Notes: generated by a model from the sequence alone, not told the origin. Shown: positions 1 to 5,851, numbered from the stretch's first letter. The stretch: DNA of 9,340 nt from Phycisphaerales bacterium (GCA_011053245.1 DRGS01000025.1:1-9340), one strand, 5' to 3'. Numbers and translations are program-made.

Positions 1-1419
1 GAAGAAGACACAGAGGTAATTCGTGTCGGTATCGAGGCGATCAACTCACGGCACATGAATCCCGAACGTTCGGTGCGCTGGATCAAGCGGCACATGGGCG
101 AAACGGATCACCGCGTAAACATCGACGGTAAGGACTGGAGCCCCGAGGAACTGTCAAGTCTGATACTCAAGAAACTCAAACAGGATGGCAGCGTCGAAAA
201 CGGTGAGATAAGCGATGTTGTCATATCGGTCCCCGCTCATTTTGACGAGGTTCGCCGAAAAGCTACGATGGACGCCGGCACGATGGCAGGGCTGAATGTC
301 ATCGGCATCGTTAATGAGCCCGTTGCGGCCGCACTCTATTACAGTACTACGCACGACATCGATGGCCGGGTTCTGGTTTATGATCTCGGCGGCGGAACTT
401 TTGACGTTACGATATTGGATATCGTCGGTAGGGATGTTAACATCGTCTGCTCGCAGGGCGACCACGCTCTTGGCGGAATAGATTTCGATAAGAAACTGCT
501 TGAGATGTTCGAGGCCGCTTATAAGGAAAAATATGACACTGAGCTTATTTCATGCGATGAGGACAGAGCCAAATATGAAGACGAAGCCGAGGACGTCAAG
601 AAAACGCTTTCGCGGCGAGAGGTCGTCAAGAAGATGCTCTACGGCGAAGCTGGGAGCCTGAAGATAGAGATCAGGCGCGAGCAATATGAAGAGGCGGTTG
701 AAACGCTTGTCGGGCGAACGGAGATGCTGGTCGAAGTTGCGCTTAAAGAATCTGGGTCCGCCGCCGGTGATATAAACAGAGTGATCTTGGTCGGTGGAAG
801 TACGCGGATGCCCGTAGTGCAGAAGCGGCTTGAGGCCAAATTCGGGTTTGCTCCCGAGATAGCGGTAAATGTCGATGAGTGCGTAGCGCTCGGTGCGGCG
901 ATATACGCCGGGCTTACGCAGATGCGTGAAAATCCTGATAACGTTCCCGCATCTATTGCAAGTGGATTGAAAGACGTTAAGCTAAAAGACGTATCGAATC
1001 ACAGCTATGGCACGATATGCGCTCCTGTGGATAAGGAGACGGGGCAGCGTGTGATCGTTAATAATATCATACTGCCCAAGAATACGCCTTTGCCTTGTGA
1101 AGAATCGCAGGTGTTCTATACGATGGCAGACGGCCAAACGGAGATCCAGGCGACGATAACCCAGGGCGAAGATACGGATCCTGATTATGTCAACAAGATC
1201 GGGTCGGAAGTTTTTCAGCTTCCTCCTGACAGACCCATAAATCAACCTATCAAGGTTACATACAGCTATGATGCCAATCAACGGATGCACTGTAAGTTTG
1301 AAGACGAGCAAAGCGGCGAAAATCTTGAGGTCGAATTCTGTGTGGGCAAAAACGGTGAGATGAGCAAAGACGGCATAGAAAACAAAGCCGAGGAACTCAA
1401 AGACTTTAAGGTGCAATAA
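1..1419 (+). CDS. Hsp70 (DnaK-like) chaperone, 5' end outside window, lid domain apparently absent
   Basis: ATP-dependent chaperone of the Hsp70 family, cytoplasmic. The frame is open from base 1, so the gene starts upstream; by comparison with DnaK about 45-50 residues, including the first phosphate loop, are missing from view. The 472 visible residues show the NPERS...IKRHMG stretch, the VISVPAHF segment, the phosphate-2 motif VYDLGGGTFDVTI (about 126-138), LGGIDFD, and the adenosine motif RVILVGGSTRMP (about 260-271) followed by VALGAAIYAG. A beta substrate-binding domain follows (about 330-465: NTPLP, SQVFYT, ITQGE, then PIKVTYSYDANQRMHCKF). The protein stops about 25 residues later, so the alpha-helical lid of DnaK (over 100 residues) is not there. 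An ATG at 55 exists but lies inside the conserved domain and is not the start. The next gene begins 16 bases after the stop, consistent with an operon. This is a specialised Hsp70 paralogue rather than housekeeping DnaK (inference). Confidence 0.93.
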   Translation, partial: EEDTEVIRVGIEAINSRHMNPERSVRWIKRHMGETDHRVNIDGKDWSPEELSSLILKKLKQDGSVENGEISDVVISVPAHFDEVRRKATMDAGTMAGLNVIGIVNEPVAAALYYSTTHDIDGRVLVYDLGGGTFDVTILDIVGRDVNIVCSQGDHALGGIDFDKKLLEMFEAAYKEKYDTELISCDEDRAKYEDEAEDVKKTLSRREVVKKMLYGEAGSLKIEIRREQYEEAVETLVGRTEMLVEVALKESGSAAGDINRVILVGGSTRMPVVQKRLEAKFGFAPEIAVNVDECVALGAAIYAGLTQMRENPDNVPASIASGLKDVKLKDVSNHSYGTICAPVDKETGQRVIVNNIILPKNTPLPCEESQVFYTMADGQTEIQATITQGEDTDPDYVNKIGSEVFQLPPDRPINQPIKVTYSYDANQRMHCKFEDEQSGENLEVEFCVGKNGEMSKDGIENKAEELKDFKVQ

Positions 1420-1435
1420 TGACAGGGGTAAACGT

Positions 1436-1906
1436 ATGTCGGGACTGATCTTTGCATTTCTAATTTCGATCGTATGCGTCAGTTGTTATCAGGCGTGGTC
1501 GATCCGGCATGCGTTTAACAGCAAACGTAAACATCCTAACGCCTTAGCCAGGGACGATTTCCTATGCAAGGTAGATGCAACTCCCGGTGCGTGTCGTCAG
1601 GACGGATGGACCTTTTCCGTGATGATACGCGGTAAGGTCACAGCGCCTTTCGAGGGATGCGACGCGGATGTCCGGGTACTCATCGAGGATGTGACTCAAC
1701 GAACCGGAGGAGCTAAGGCGGTTCTCTGTTCGGCGAAACAGTGGCAGATGGCCGATTCAACGGCGTTCTGTCTGTGTGCAAATATCGGCAAGCTCGCCAA
1801 ACAAGTCAATGTACTTTCGGATTGGACGACCGTTGCGACGGTTAAAGCCAGGTACTTGAATTCGCGAAAAAAGGCAAACGGAAACTCAATTTTATCGTGT
1901 CGATAA
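1436..1906 (+). CDS. Membrane-anchored N-terminal half of a TerB-like Hsp70-partner protein (frame 1 of a split gene)
   Basis: Encodes 156 residues. The start ATG has GGGG at 1424-1427 as a Shine-Dalgarno-like site and follows the Hsp70 stop by 16 bases. Residues 3-22 form one hydrophobic helix, followed by basic residues (RHAFNSKRKH). By the positive-inside rule this puts the rest of the protein in the cytoplasm, where the Hsp70 acts. Residues of about 40-145 look beta-rich, with alternating hydrophobic stretches and no catalytic motif that I recognise. The last ten residues (after RKK at 144-146) look like out-of-frame sequence. The protein makes sense only if reading shifts by -1 at 1867-1873 and continues to 2592, giving a 385-residue product. 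The family name rests on the downstream half. It could also be a genuine shorter product made when no shift occurs. Confidence 0.7.
   Translation: MSGLIFAFLISIVCVSCYQAWSIRHAFNSKRKHPNALARDDFLCKVDATPGACRQDGWTFSVMIRGKVTAPFEGCDADVRVLIEDVTQRTGGAKAVLCSAKQWQMADSTAFCLCANIGKLAKQVNVLSDWTTVATVKARYLNSRKKANGNSILSCR
1867..1873 (+). other. A-AAA-AAG slippery heptamer in zero frame: likely -1 frameshift site or homopolymer indel
   Basis: In the frame of the 1436 gene the codons read cgA AAA AAG, which is the X-XXY-YYZ layout of the most efficient bacterial -1 slippery site (as in dnaX and many IS elements). A -1 slip here joins RKK directly to GKRKLNF and gives one 385-residue protein ending at 2592. A small hairpin, TTATCG-TGT-CGATAA at 1892-1906, lies 18 bases downstream and covers the zero-frame stop; that spacing is longer than the usual 5-9. 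AGG at 1850-1852 is the only upstream SD-like stimulator and is weak. Adding one A to the run of six gives the same protein, so a homopolymer base-call error or a real deletion cannot be excluded from sequence alone. Confidence 0.6.
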
Positions 1907-2592
1907 TCTCGGTAGAAGGCGAATGCGAACTTGCACGAGCCGAAAAGGTAATCGTTTATCGAAATGATGCCGATGGGTATATCGATACTAAAGAAGGACA
2001 TGAAAAGGTCGACTCGCTGACGGTTGAGTTGGCAGCGGGGATGTGCGTTCTTGACGGCGTCTCTAATGAGAATTCGGTAGAGGTTCTGCGCCAATGGATT
2101 ACGATCAAGACGCAAGTTTCTGCCACTGCGGACCATAAGGAGATAACAGAGCAGCTTGACGCAGCATTAAAGAGCGGGGGAAAGGTCGACGCCCAAAGAA
2201 TATGTAAGAAGCTAAAGGCAGCGGCAGTGACGGATCGCTTTGCAGCGATGGAGCTTTGTATGCTGGCTGTGAGCGCATTCGACACCTGTACCGCCAGCCA
2301 GCGACAGACACTAAAGCAGATCGGTTTCTTTCTGAGCATCGACGATGATAAGTTCCTCGCAATGTCTCAAAAAATATTGCCCCTCGGAACCCATGATGAG
2401 GTTGACATTGAGTTCGTATTAGGTGTAAATGAGAAGATGACTGCCGACGAAATACGCAGCCTGCTCAACGAAGAGTATCGCAAATGGAACGGACGCGTCA
2501 CACACGCCGACGCCACAATGCAAACCCAAGCCGGACAAATGCTCGACCTTATCGCTGATGTAAGGGCAAAATTCGTCGAGGCTTGCGTTTAG
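1897..2592 (+). CDS. TerB-like helical protein, C-terminal half of the split gene
   Basis: If translated separately it would start at GTG 1897, overlapping the upstream frame by 10 bases, but there is no good ribosome binding site in front of that GTG. The open frame extends upstream to 1846 (stop TAA at 1843-1845) and reads GKRKLNFIVSII before the GTG, which continues the upstream beta domain naturally. Numbering from the GTG, there are two TerB-like helical segments, at about 40-70 (LTVELAAGMCVLDGVS) and about 115-160 (RFAAMELCMLAVSAFDT). A C-terminal helical module at about 175-231 contains EEYRKWNGRVTHAD and the ending QMLDLIADVRAKF, a pattern I associate with proteins encoded beside Hsp70 genes. 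TerB domains are small helical bundles first named from tellurite resistance; here a role as Hsp70 cofactor is inferred only from the operon. No catalytic residues are evident. Confidence 0.7.
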   Translation: MSIISVEGECELARAEKVIVYRNDADGYIDTKEGHEKVDSLTVELAAGMCVLDGVSNENSVEVLRQWITIKTQVSATADHKEITEQLDAALKSGGKVDAQRICKKLKAAAVTDRFAAMELCMLAVSAFDTCTASQRQTLKQIGFFLSIDDDKFLAMSQKILPLGTHDEVDIEFVLGVNEKMTADEIRSLLNEEYRKWNGRVTHADATMQTQAGQMLDLIADVRAKFVEACV

Positions 2593-2604
2593 GTCGCGAG
2601 AGAC

Positions 2605-2626
2605 AGCATGCTTGTGCAAGCAGGCT
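2605..2626 (+). terminator. Hairpin after the Hsp70/TerB-like operon, possible terminator
   Basis: Thirteen bases after the stop at 2592, AGC-A-TGCTT pairs with AAGCA-G-GCT around a GTGC loop: eight pairs with one A/G mismatch. It is followed by AAACTTTCATTTG, which is only moderately T-rich. It sits where transcription of the plus-strand operon should end, before the oppositely oriented gene at 2710-3420. No long U-tract, so efficiency is uncertain. Confidence 0.4.
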
Positions 2627-2676
2627 AAACTTTCATTTGTCCTGAGAAAAGACATCGCTTGTGAATTGATTCACAT

Positions 2677-2696
2677 AAAAAGGTGTCCGACACCTT
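2677..2696 (-). terminator. Perfect palindrome between convergent genes; terminator-like for the minus-strand gene and one copy of the flanking repeat
   Basis: AAGGTGTC-C-GACACCTT is a perfect palindrome (2680-2696), realistically a 7-bp stem with a CCG loop. Read on the minus strand it is followed by TTT, making a run of five T including the stem end, and lies 13 bases beyond the stop of the DUF2971 gene. This is the layout of an intrinsic terminator. The same motif in the same orientation occurs at 3456-3474 on the other side of that gene, so it may instead be (or also be) a mobile or REP-like repeat. Confidence 0.5.
2679..2693 (+). repeat. Left copy of 15-base direct repeat AAAGGTGTCCGACAC
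   Basis: AAAGGTGTCCGACAC is identical and in the same orientation to 3456-3470, 777 bases away. The pair encloses only the low-GC DUF2971 gene. Here the motif extends into a perfect palindrome. Such GGTGTC..GACACC hairpins resemble REP-type elements dispersed in bacterial genomes; that resemblance is from memory, not from a search. Confidence 0.7.
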
Positions 2697-2709
2697 CAAT
2701 TTTCCTATT

Positions 2710-3420
2710 TTAGTATTTCGGATTTGTCAAGAGCGAAGATACTGCAATAGGTATGTCCACTCTATAATCTGCAAGAAGCTTCTTCACCTTTGGACACATT
2801 TCATCTAATGAGGTCGGTGCGAGGAGTACTCTGTCAATCAGCACGTCCACTTCAACGGGTAACCTCAAACTTCCATCTTGAGTTCTTCGTTTATTATCCG
2901 CATCCCAAACAAAGGCTCTCAACTCTTTTTCAAAATTATAACATCTTCTCTTCGTTGTTATGCATGAGAATTTATCAAGAGTGTAGTTCGCAGGATTATC
3001 TATCGGATCATCAGTGTATTTTATTTCCCCTATAAGGATTTCCTCATCATTACTACATAGAGCTTTTTTTAGATGCCCTACTGTCGATTGTATTGCGATC
3101 CCCTTGTTATCCTTTGCGTATAACTTCCACATCGCCATCGACTCATCGTCACTTAAATGCCAACAATTAACAGTCATTGGCGGACCGCATTGATTCATCA
3201 AACCCACCACACGCTTTGCCTCAGAAGAATCAATATCATTCAAGAACTCAGATGCATAGTATGATCCCTCATATGGATCCTCCTCTGACTTCAGAGTATC
3301 TATTGAACAAAAATACAATATCTTTTCTGCAACGAGTGACTTGAATTTGTCAAAATTCATATAACGCCATATAATTGCTTTATCATTTGGCGTTTCGAAA
3401 CGGGAATCTTCTTTGAACAT
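2710..3420 (-). CDS. DUF2971 family protein, accessory gene of unknown function
   Basis: The 236-residue product opens with IIWRYMNFDKFKSLV, then a KILYF..IDTLKSEEDPYEG stretch. The central part has NCWHLSDDESMAMWKLYAK followed by GIAIQST, and later YNFEKELRAFVW. This order (Y+Y segment, 'needs to be a W-xx-Y after an E-xx-MW block', then F-x-KE-x-R) matches the DUF2971 family, which has no assigned biochemical function that I can state. No signal peptide or membrane helix is visible; presumably cytoplasmic. The start ATG has AGGA seven bases upstream (plus-strand 3428-3431). GC content is low: a sample at 2941-3000 holds 22 G or C in 60, against 34 in 60 in glmS at 6001-6060. It stands alone, opposite in strand to both neighbours, with a 15-base direct repeat on each side. 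Horizontal acquisition is the likely reading (inference). Confidence 0.85.
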   Translation of the reverse strand: MFKEDSRFETPNDKAIIWRYMNFDKFKSLVAEKILYFCSIDTLKSEEDPYEGSYYASEFLNDIDSSEAKRVVGLMNQCGPPMTVNCWHLSDDESMAMWKLYAKDNKGIAIQSTVGHLKKALCSNDEEILIGEIKYTDDPIDNPANYTLDKFSCITTKRRCYNFEKELRAFVWDADNKRRTQDGSLRLPVEVDVLIDRVLLAPTSLDEMCPKVKKLLADYRVDIPIAVSSLLTNPKY

Positions 3421-3455
3421 CCTCTTATCCTATTCTTTTGCTATAAGGAATAATT

Positions 3456-3470
3456 AAAGGTGTCCGACAC
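3456..3470 (+). repeat. Right copy of 15-base direct repeat AAAGGTGTCCGACAC
   Basis: Identical to 2679-2693 in the same orientation. It lies 36 bases before (in coding sense, upstream of) the start of the DUF2971 gene. The palindrome is imperfect here because the right arm continues TTTT in place of CTTC. It may therefore overlap the promoter or leader of that gene as well as mark the border of an inserted segment. Confidence 0.7.
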
Positions 3471-3498
3471 TTTTCACGGTCCCTTTATTTGCTAAACA

Positions 3499-3528
3499 TA
3501 CCATTTTCTTATGGTAAGCGGGTTTTTT
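3499..3528 (+). terminator. Weak hairpin with T-run, possible terminator remnant
   Basis: TACCAT and ATGGTA form a six-pair stem with a TTTCTT loop, followed by AGCGGG and TTTTTT. The right side (ATGGTAAGCGGG then T6) looks like the 3' half of a strong terminator whose left arm has diverged. No plus-strand gene directly upstream needs it, so it may be a relic of a rearrangement. Confidence 0.25.
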
Positions 3529-3557
3529 GTGTCCGTCAAGGGTAAAAAGTGAGTTGG

Positions 3558-3661
3558 TTATGCCGCCCGCTGCGCGGGCTCTTGTAGGGGGGGGAGGTGA
3601 ATGCACTCAGGTCCACGCCCTTGCGGGCGAGGCTACATTATGACGCCCGCTGCGCGGGCTC
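3558..3661 (+). repeat. Pair of GC-rich hairpin repeats spaced 80 bases, with a related hairpin between them
   Basis: A 24-base unit beginning TTATG and containing GCCCGC-TGC-GCGGGC then TC occurs at 3558-3581 and 3638-3661 with one mismatch (C or A after TTATG). Each forms a six-pair GC stem with a TGC loop. Between them CGCCC-TTGC-GGGCG (3616-3629) makes a related hairpin. A partial copy of the right arm, CGGGCTCATGA, recurs at 3761-3771. The cluster looks like a small array of dispersed intergenic palindromes. Confidence 0.7.
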
Positions 3662-3715
3662 ATGACGGTTATCCGAATTAGTATAGTGCCGAAGCTTTCT
3701 GGATTCTTTTGAATA

Positions 3716-3757
3716 TTCAATAACGAACAAGGAATAATCAATATCCAACAAGGGATA
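3716..3757 (+). repeat. Two imperfect tandem 21-base AT-rich units
   Basis: Units 3716-3736 and 3737-3757 match at 17 of 21 positions; the shared core is TCAATA..C.AACAAGG.ATA. They lie directly upstream of the permease promoter region. They may be a degenerate copy of a longer intergenic tandem repeat family. Confidence 0.6.
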
Positions 3758-3777
3758 CTACGGGCTCATGAAATAGG

Positions 3778-3807
3778 TTGATTCCACTTCACATTCTATG
3801 GTATACT
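3778..3807 (+). promoter_or_regulatory. Extended -10 promoter for the permease gene
   Basis: TTGATT at 3778-3783, an 18-base spacer, then TATACT at 3802-3807 preceded by TG one base upstream (3799-3800), an extended -10. A start of transcription near 3814 leaves a leader of about 38 bases before ATG 3852. That leader begins with CGGCA-GGTGAT-TGCCG (3814-3829), a short hairpin ending before the GGGG ribosome binding site at 3841-3844. Confidence 0.65.
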
Positions 3808-3851
3808 GATGCCCGGCAGGTGATTGCCGCCTGACCGTAAGGGGTATATGT

Positions 3852-5696
3852 ATGCTTAAGAAGGAATTAGGGGCTGTTGACGTATTCAGTATCGCTGCCG
3901 GTGCAATGATCAGTTCGGGTCTTTTCGTTCTTCCCGGTATTGCCTTTGCCAAAGCGGGACCCTCTATGATCCTGGCCTACGCCTTTGCCGGAATCCTCAT
4001 GATCCCCGCGCTCATGGCCAAAGCCGAGCTTGTAACGGCAATGCCCAAAGCAGGCGGCAGCTACTTTTTTGTAGAGCGAAGTCTCGGACCACTCGTCGGG
4101 ACGGTAGCAGGGTTTTCGCTGTGGCTGTCGATCGCTCTTAAATCCGCCTTTGCGATGGTGGGTATCGGGGCACTTGTAAAAATGTTCATGCCCGCAGGAG
4201 ATGACCTTACTATGAAGCTTGTCGCAGCGGCGGCATGCGTTGTGTTCATGTCCCTTAATATAGTTAGCGTAAAGGGAACCGGAAGGGTTCAGATCGCCTT
4301 GGTGTTCGGGCTGCTGGTTATACTGCTGCTGTATGTCGGCAAGGGTTTTACGGTAGTTGACGGCAGACAGTTCGTGCCCTTCTTTTCCGGCGGCATGGCA
4401 AATGTTTTCGCGGTAACGGGCATGGTCTTCGTTTCCTATGGCGGACTCACCAAGGTGGTAGACATCTCCGAGGAGGTCCGCAACAGCAAAAGGAACCTCC
4501 CTTTGGGGATGTTCACGGCGTTTATATTTGTAAACCTTCTGTACATAGCGGTAACGTTCGTTACGGTCGGGATCGTACGCAGCGAGTCTCTGGCAGGTTC
4601 GCTTACGCCGATAGTTTTAGGCGGTGAAGCGATGATGGGCAAGACCGGCGGGATCATTATCAGTTTGGCTGCGCTTATGGCATTCGCTACCACGGGCAAC
4701 GCCGGGATATTAGCCGCAAGCCGAACGCCTATGGCAATGAGCAGGGACGGGCTGCTGCCGGGTGTGATATCGAAAACCAGCGGAAAGTTCAAAACGCCGC
4801 ACATTGCGATACTCATCACCGGGTTTTTCATGCTCGTAATAATCATGACGATCTCCGTCGAAGCGCTGGTTAAGACGGCATCTACGATAATGATTCTGAT
4901 GTTCATACTGATGAACGTCTCGGTAGTGATCATGAAGCACAGCGGGATACAAAGCTACCGGCCCAGGTTCAAGGCTCCACTCAATCCGTACCTGCCAGTG
5001 GCGGCGATCATCATATATATATTTCTCATAATAGAGATGGGCATCGTACCGATAGCGATAACAGGCGGATTCACACTGGCAGCTATTGTGTGGTATCTAT
5101 TCTATATTCAGCGGAAGATCGACAGGCAATCGGCTATCGTGTATCTGGTCAAGAGGATCGTCTCGCGGCACATCGGCAGGAGCGGCCTTGAAGAGGAACT
5201 CAAGCAAATAGCATTAGAGAGAGATGAGATCACACCGGACAGATTCGATAAACTGGTGGGCGAATGCGCCATCCTCGACATCAAGGGTTCGATAGCCGCC
5301 AAAGAATTTTTCCATCTGGCTTCGGACACTCTGGCCCCGCGCGTAGGAGTTGATGCTGGCCATCTCTACCAGCTATTCATCGACAGGGAAAAGGAGTCAA
5401 CCACCATAGTAAAGCCCGGCCTTGCGATACCGCATATTGTTATCGATGGCGAGCACAAATTTGAAGTGCTTATCGTACGCTGCAAGGAAGGCGTGGTCTT
5501 TTCGGAACTTTATGAACCGATACATACCGCGTTCGTGCTGATAGGCTCAGCCGACGAGCGAAACTATCACCTGCGGGCACTTATGACCGTGGCACATGTC
5601 GTCAGTGAAGACGATTTCGACGACAGATGGTTTAAGGCCCAGAACATCGAGCAACTGCGGGATATTGTCCTGCTTTCAGGCCGAAAAAGGGACTGA
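3852..5696 (+). CDS. APC-superfamily amino acid permease fused to a C-terminal PTS EIIA type-2-like domain
   Basis: Inner-membrane transporter of 614 residues, predicted to carry amino acids or related amines by cation-coupled symport or exchange. Residues 1-420 hold about 12 membrane helices. Helix 1 carries the substrate-binding glycine motif GAMISSG (17-23), and helix 6 carries F.SYGG followed by the EEVRNSKRNLP loop (about 193-217), both typical of APC permeases. After a charged cytoplasmic linker (420-470), residues of about 470-610 match the EIIA domain of fructose/mannitol-type PTS: LYQLFIDREKESTTIV, then GLAIPH with His528 at the phosphorylation position, and a final YHLRALMTVAHVV helix. 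ATG 3852 is chosen for the GGGG site seven bases upstream; ATG 3848 is out of frame and closed at once. It has its own promoter. Control of uptake by phosphotransfer is inferred from the fusion; whether the host has EI and HPr cannot be seen here. Confidence 0.9.
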   Translation: MLKKELGAVDVFSIAAGAMISSGLFVLPGIAFAKAGPSMILAYAFAGILMIPALMAKAELVTAMPKAGGSYFFVERSLGPLVGTVAGFSLWLSIALKSAFAMVGIGALVKMFMPAGDDLTMKLVAAAACVVFMSLNIVSVKGTGRVQIALVFGLLVILLLYVGKGFTVVDGRQFVPFFSGGMANVFAVTGMVFVSYGGLTKVVDISEEVRNSKRNLPLGMFTAFIFVNLLYIAVTFVTVGIVRSESLAGSLTPIVLGGEAMMGKTGGIIISLAALMAFATTGNAGILAASRTPMAMSRDGLLPGVISKTSGKFKTPHIAILITGFFMLVIIMTISVEALVKTASTIMILMFILMNVSVVIMKHSGIQSYRPRFKAPLNPYLPVAAIIIYIFLIIEMGIVPIAITGGFTLAAIVWYLFYIQRKIDRQSAIVYLVKRIVSRHIGRSGLEEELKQIALERDEITPDRFDKLVGECAILDIKGSIAAKEFFHLASDTLAPRVGVDAGHLYQLFIDREKESTTIVKPGLAIPHIVIDGEHKFEVLIVRCKEGVVFSELYEPIHTAFVLIGSADERNYHLRALMTVAHVVSEDDFDDRWFKAQNIEQLRDIVLLSGRKRD

Positions 5697-5700
5697 AAAC

Positions 5701-5739
5701 GATTATCACAGGGGTGGTTTCGTTAATAATCATTTTTTT
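5701..5739 (+). terminator. Possible terminator after the permease gene
   Basis: GATTAT (5701-5706) pairs with ATAATC (5726-5731), followed by A and seven T (5733-5739). The position just after the stop at 5696 and the T-run suit an intrinsic terminator, but the stem is AT-rich and the loop of 19 bases is long. Confidence 0.4.
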
Positions 5740-5740
5740 A

Positions 5741-5769
5741 TTCATTAGAACGGCGAAAACTGTTATAAT
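5741..5769 (+). promoter_or_regulatory. Near-consensus promoter for glmS
   Basis: A perfect TATAAT (5764-5769) preceded by TGT (extended -10), with TTCATT at 5741-5746 as a weak -35, spaced 17 bases. Transcription would begin near 5776, giving an 80-base leader before ATG 5859. This suits a gene needed at a high constant level. Confidence 0.75.
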
Positions 5770-5846
5770 ATCGGACATGACGTTTTAGTCTTGATATTGC
5801 AACGATTATGGCCGATAAAAGCGTATCTTGTAAATGGAAATATTAT

Positions 5847-5851
5847 AAAGG
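5847..5851 (+). promoter_or_regulatory. Ribosome binding site that fixes the glmS start
   Basis: AAAGG lies seven bases before ATG 5859, whose product begins Met-Cys-Gly-Ile-Val. The upstream in-frame ATG 5808 has no comparable site, so 5859 is the true start. Confidence 0.8.

Larger units (their letters stand above)
3421..3851. other. Gene-free spacer of about 430 bases, rich in repeats and hairpins
   Basis: No credible gene is seen. In order it holds the right copy of the DUF2971-flanking repeat (3456-3470), a weak TACCAT/ATGGTA hairpin followed by GCGGG and six T (3499-3528), a run of eight G (3587-3594), three GC-rich hairpins (3565-3579, 3616-3629, 3645-3659), an AT-rich tandem pair (3716-3757), and the promoter and leader of the permease gene (3778-3851). 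The DUF2971 promoter should also lie here on the minus strand, but I see no convincing -10/-35 pair for it. Confidence 0.6.

Noticed and set aside
982..1416. Long minus-strand frame under the Hsp70 gene
   Set aside because: It is the shadow of a strongly conserved coding sequence, and its product resembles no family I know.
2679..3470. Insertion sequence with terminal inverted repeats
   Set aside because: The flanking copies are direct rather than inverted, and the enclosed gene has no transposase motif.
3601..3681. 26-codon frame beginning MHSGPRPC after GGGGAGGTGA
   Set aside because: The SD-like run is only three bases from the ATG, and the frame is made almost entirely of the GC hairpin repeats.
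3558..3771. CRISPR array
   Set aside because: There are only two full repeat copies, the material between them contains a related hairpin rather than unique spacer, and no cas gene is nearby.
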